Under the pieces are notes generated by a model, which made no database searches, was not told the origin of the DNA, and was given only the letters and a program-made list of their open reading frames with translations. Of a DNA stretch of 64,000 bases, positions 61,443 through 64,000 are shown piece by piece; the first letter of the stretch is position 1, and the number at the start of each line of letters is the position of its first letter. Source of the DNA: Desulfuromonas sp. TF (GTDB lineage Bacteria; Desulfobacterota; Desulfuromonadia; Desulfuromonadales; ATBO01); NCBI RefSeq assembly GCF_000472285.1, contig NZ_KI421413.1:281842-345841 (forward strand), given 5' to 3'. Position numbers and translations under genes: made by a program.

Positions 61443-61586
61443 CCTGCCTGAAGCGTATGCCGATTCCCCGGGCTTCTTTGCGGATGACCGATGAGCTGTT
61501 CCAGACGATGACAGTTCCTGTATCGTAAGCTCATCTATCATGCAATCAAAAGGTGGAAAGTTCCGCCTGAGGGGAGGATAAAAACA

Positions 61587-63728
61587 ATGAAGGGGAAAGC
61601 AGCAAAGATCGTCCTGGTGAGCCTGATCATGGTCCTGGTGGGAGCTTTTTTCGCCTTCGACCTCGGCCAGTATCTGACTCTCGATTACCTCAAGGCGCGT
61701 CAGCACGATTTCCAGCAGTTCTACGCCTCCCATCGGGCGCTGACCCTCGGCGCTTACTTTCTCATCTATGTCGTCGTCACCGCCCTGTCGCTCCCCGGAG
61801 CCGCCATCATGACCCTTGCGGGGGGGGCGCTGTTCGGCTTTATCCCCGCCCTGATCGTCGTCTCCTTCGCTTCCACGATCGGGGCCACCCTCGCCTTTCT
61901 GATCAGCCGCTTTCTCCTGCGCGATTGGGTGCAGGCGCGCTTCGGCGAGCGGCTGCGGGCGATCAACGCGGGAGTGGAAAAGGAGGGAGCCTTCTACCTC
62001 TTCACCCTGCGCCTTGTGCCGATCTTCCCCTTTTTCGTCATCAACCTGGCCATGGGCCTAACGCCCCTGCGCACCCTCACCTTCTACTGGGTCAGCCAAC
62101 TTGGGATGCTTCCGGGAACGGCGGTTTACGTCAATGCCGGCACCCAGCTCGGGCAGATCCGGAGCCTCTCGGGAATTCTTTCCCCCGGGCTGCTTCTCTC
62201 ATTCGCCCTGCTCGGCGTCTTCCCCCTGATCGCCCGAAAAGGAGTCGACCTCGTGAAATCGCGCCGCGTCCTCAAGGACTTCGCCAAGCCGAAAAAGTTC
62301 GACTACAATGTGGTGGTGATCGGTGCCGGATCGGCCGGCCTGGTGGCTTCGTACATCGCCGCCGCGGTCAAGGCGAAGGTGGCATTGATCGAAAAGCACA
62401 AGATGGGGGGCGACTGCCTGAATACAGGCTGCGTGCCGAGCAAGGCGCTGATCCGCTCAGCACGAATGCTCTCCTATTTCCGCCGGGCGGGCGAGTTCGG
62501 AATCGGCCAGGCGAATGTCGACTTTAAATTCGCAGAGGTGATGGACCGGGTGCACCGGGTGATCGACAAGGTCGAGCCCCACGACTCGGCGGAGCGCTAC
62601 ACCTCCCTCGGCGTGGACTGCCTGCAGGGGGGAGCGAGGATCACCTCCCCCTGGACCGTGGAGGTGAACGGGCGCGCCCTGACCACCCGTGCCATCGTCG
62701 TCGCCACCGGCGCTTCCCCTTTCGTGCCGCTGATCAAGGGGCTGGACCGGATCGATTTTCTGACCTCGGACAACCTCTGGCAGGTGCGGGAGCTTCCAAG
62801 AAGGCTGGTGGTCCTCGGCGGAGGACCGATCGGCTGCGAGATGACCCAGGCCTTCGCGCGCTTCGGCTCGCAGGTCACGCAGGTGGAGATGGGGCCGCGG
62901 ATCATGCCCCGCGAGGACGAGGACGTCTCCGAGTTCATCCGACGGCGCCTCGAGTCCGAGGGGGTGCGGGTGCTCACGGGACATGCGGCGAAGGAGGTCA
63001 AGGTTGAAGAGAGCCGGAAGGTGCTGATCTGCGAGAACGACGGATCGCCGGTGGAGGTCGAGTTCGACGCCATCCTGGTCGCCGTGGGGCGCAAGGCGAA
63101 CACCGACGGATTCGGTCTGGAGGAGTTGGGCGTGCGCCTCGAGAAGCGGGGAACTGTCGAGACCGATCCCTTCCTGCGCACCAATTTCCCTAATATCTTC
63201 TGTGCCGGCGACGTGGCCGGGCCCTACCAGTTCACCCATACCGCCGCCCACCAGGCGTGGTACGCGGTGGTCAACGCCCTGTTCGGCCAGCTCAAAAAGT
63301 TCCGGGCGGATTACCGCGTCATCCCCTGGTGCACCTTCACCGATCCGGAGGTGGCCCGGGTGGGGCTGAGCGAGGCCGAAGCCAAAGAAAAGATTATAGA
63401 TTATGAGGTCACCCGCTTCGAGCTGGCGGAACTCGACCGGGCCATCGCCGAAGGGGAGGAGCACGGCTGGGTCAAGGTCCTCACTCCGCCCGGCAAGGAC
63501 AAGATCCTCGGGGCGGCCATCGTCGGCTCTCATGCCGGCGACCTGCTGGCCGAGTTCGTCCTGGCGATGAAGCACGGCATCGGCCTGAACAAGATCCTCG
63601 GCACCATCCACGCCTACCCGACCCTGGCCGAGGCGAACAAGATGGCGGCGGGTGCCTGGAAGAAGCAGCACGTTCCGGAGAAGCTCCTCGGCTGGGTGGA
63701 GTGCTATCATGCCTGGAGAAGAAGATAA
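61587..63728 (+). CDS. TVP38/DedA-like membrane domain fused to flavoprotein disulfide reductase
   Basis: 713 residues. The N-terminal third (1-225) is a TVP38/TMEM64-type membrane domain (GAAIMTLAGGALFGFIPALIV, then RLVPIFPFFVINLAMG and GMLPGTAVYVNAG). The rest is a pyridine nucleotide-disulfide reductase of the mercuric/dihydrolipoamide type: FAD site VVVIGAGSAGLVAS, redox pair GGDCLNTGCVPSKAL, NAD(P)H site VVLGGGPIGCE, FAD site FCAGDVAG and the C-terminal HAYPTLAEAN with its catalytic His. The C-terminal vicinal cysteines of MerA are absent, so mercury reduction is unlikely. Probably a membrane-tethered thiol or quinone reductase. GGGGAGG lies 8 bases before the ATG. Confidence 0.93.
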   Translation: MKGKAAKIVLVSLIMVLVGAFFAFDLGQYLTLDYLKARQHDFQQFYASHRALTLGAYFLIYVVVTALSLPGAAIMTLAGGALFGFIPALIVVSFASTIGATLAFLISRFLLRDWVQARFGERLRAINAGVEKEGAFYLFTLRLVPIFPFFVINLAMGLTPLRTLTFYWVSQLGMLPGTAVYVNAGTQLGQIRSLSGILSPGLLLSFALLGVFPLIARKGVDLVKSRRVLKDFAKPKKFDYNVVVIGAGSAGLVASYIAAAVKAKVALIEKHKMGGDCLNTGCVPSKALIRSARMLSYFRRAGEFGIGQANVDFKFAEVMDRVHRVIDKVEPHDSAERYTSLGVDCLQGGARITSPWTVEVNGRALTTRAIVVATGASPFVPLIKGLDRIDFLTSDNLWQVRELPRRLVVLGGGPIGCEMTQAFARFGSQVTQVEMGPRIMPREDEDVSEFIRRRLESEGVRVLTGHAAKEVKVEESRKVLICENDGSPVEVEFDAILVAVGRKANTDGFGLEELGVRLEKRGTVETDPFLRTNFPNIFCAGDVAGPYQFTHTAAHQAWYAVVNALFGQLKKFRADYRVIPWCTFTDPEVARVGLSEAEAKEKIIDYEVTRFELAELDRAIAEGEEHGWVKVLTPPGKDKILGAAIVGSHAGDLLAEFVLAMKHGIGLNKILGTIHAYPTLAEANKMAAGAWKKQHVPEKLLGWVECYHAWRRR

Positions 63729-63802
63729 AGTTTTTCCTGCGGGATGAGGATACGCTTTTTTCCATGGGAAGTTGAGTAAAGAGGAGAAGGAAAGATAAGG
63801 TC

Positions 63803-64000
63803 ATGGTCAAACTTGATGGTCTGGATGCCCGTCTCGCCGGCAGGGTGCAGCAGTTGCTCCTTCCCAAGAGCCCTCCGGTCTGCGACTGGAGCTGCATCGG
63901 CGTGCGGAATGTCATGGCCGACGGTCTCGGAGGAGACTTCTTCGATTTTCTCCCCACCGTCGACAACTGCCAGGCGGTGATGATCGGAGATGTGACCGGT
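63803..64000 (+). CDS. PP2C/RsbU-type serine phosphatase, 5' part only
   Basis: The first 66 codons of a gene that leaves the window. They read as an SpoIIE/RsbU-like PP2C start: RVQQLLLPKSPP, then GVRNVMADGLGGDFFDFLP with the metal-binding GGDFFDF, and VMIGDVTG. Such phosphatases dephosphorylate anti-sigma-factor antagonists or other regulators. AAGG precedes the ATG. The rest, including any receiver or PAS domain, lies beyond 64000. Confidence 0.85.
   Translation, partial: MVKLDGLDARLAGRVQQLLLPKSPPVCDWSCIGVRNVMADGLGGDFFDFLPTVDNCQAVMIGDVTG

Noticed and set aside
62457..63710. 417-codon minus-strand frame
   Set aside because: Lies opposite the FAD reductase, whose cofactor motifs are intact. 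A shadow caused by high GC at third positions.
61587..63728. Mercuric reductase
   Set aside because: The redox CxxxxC pair is present, but the C-terminal cysteine pair and N-terminal metal-binding domain of MerA are absent, and no mer genes are nearby.

Overview
The window is about 64 kb of moderately GC-rich Gram-negative chromosome. LpxA and a PagL-like lipid A deacylase point to lipopolysaccharide. There are many lipoproteins, mono-heme c-type cytochromes, large c-di-GMP and histidine-kinase proteins, and short intergenic repeat clusters of a kind common in deltaproteobacteria. The best fit is the Desulfuromonadales (Geobacter/Desulfuromonas relatives). This is inference from gene content; no rRNA gene is present.

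Layout. 1-2949: a truncated aldehyde dehydrogenase, an orphan lpxA and a GtrA-type flippase. 3495-15798: a complete Tad/Flp pilus locus on the + strand, in the order pilin, prepilin peptidase, two TadE-like pseudopilins, CpaB, CpaC secretin, small lipoprotein, TadG-like protein, TadZ/CpaE, TadA/CpaF, TadB, TadC and TadD. 15993-25881: an envelope-glycan neighbourhood with two paralogous GT-C-like membrane proteins, a polyprenyl-phosphate-type GT2, a methyltransferase, an SH3 protein, a PTPS-related and a PIG-V-like membrane protein, and a terpene-cyclase-like protein translationally coupled to a DUF362 protein. Together with GtrA these could decorate the pilus or a surface polymer. That link is a hypothesis based on position.

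26065-34940: a 55-residue membrane protein, a REC-PAS-GGDEF-EAL protein, a calcium-binding-repeat lipoprotein, a LuxR-type regulator with a degenerate receiver, tRNA-Val(CAC), an HD-domain protein and a ClC chloride channel. 35072-37108: a compact five-gene minus-strand operon that ends in a RelE-like protein carrying a Cys4 insertion. 37231-46326: mostly small metabolic and stress genes (isochorismatase, BioD/DRTGG protein, ACT protein, orphan GemA, cytochrome c5-like lipoprotein, BamE-like lipoprotein, COG4324 aminopeptidase, ferredoxin-type protein). It also holds a candidate nitrosative-stress unit, in which ygbA and a 38-residue protein have an FNR-type palindrome upstream and a Crp/Fnr regulator next door, followed by an alpha/beta hydrolase and a rhodanese.

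46657-55384: a sodium/solute symporter, a hybrid histidine kinase, a QueG-like iron-sulfur protein and a 1250-residue REC/multi-PAS/GGDEF/EAL protein. 55884-64000: a GH17-GT2 glucan synthase fusion, PagL, a Met/Gly-rich periplasmic protein, cytochrome P460, a TetR regulator with a candidate operator, a TVP38-flavoprotein disulfide reductase fusion, and a PP2C-type phosphatase cut by the window end.

Six rho-independent terminator candidates, several distinct families of short repeats or inverted repeats, and two small genes under 60 codons are recorded below. No insertion sequence, CRISPR array, rRNA or recognisable riboswitch was seen.
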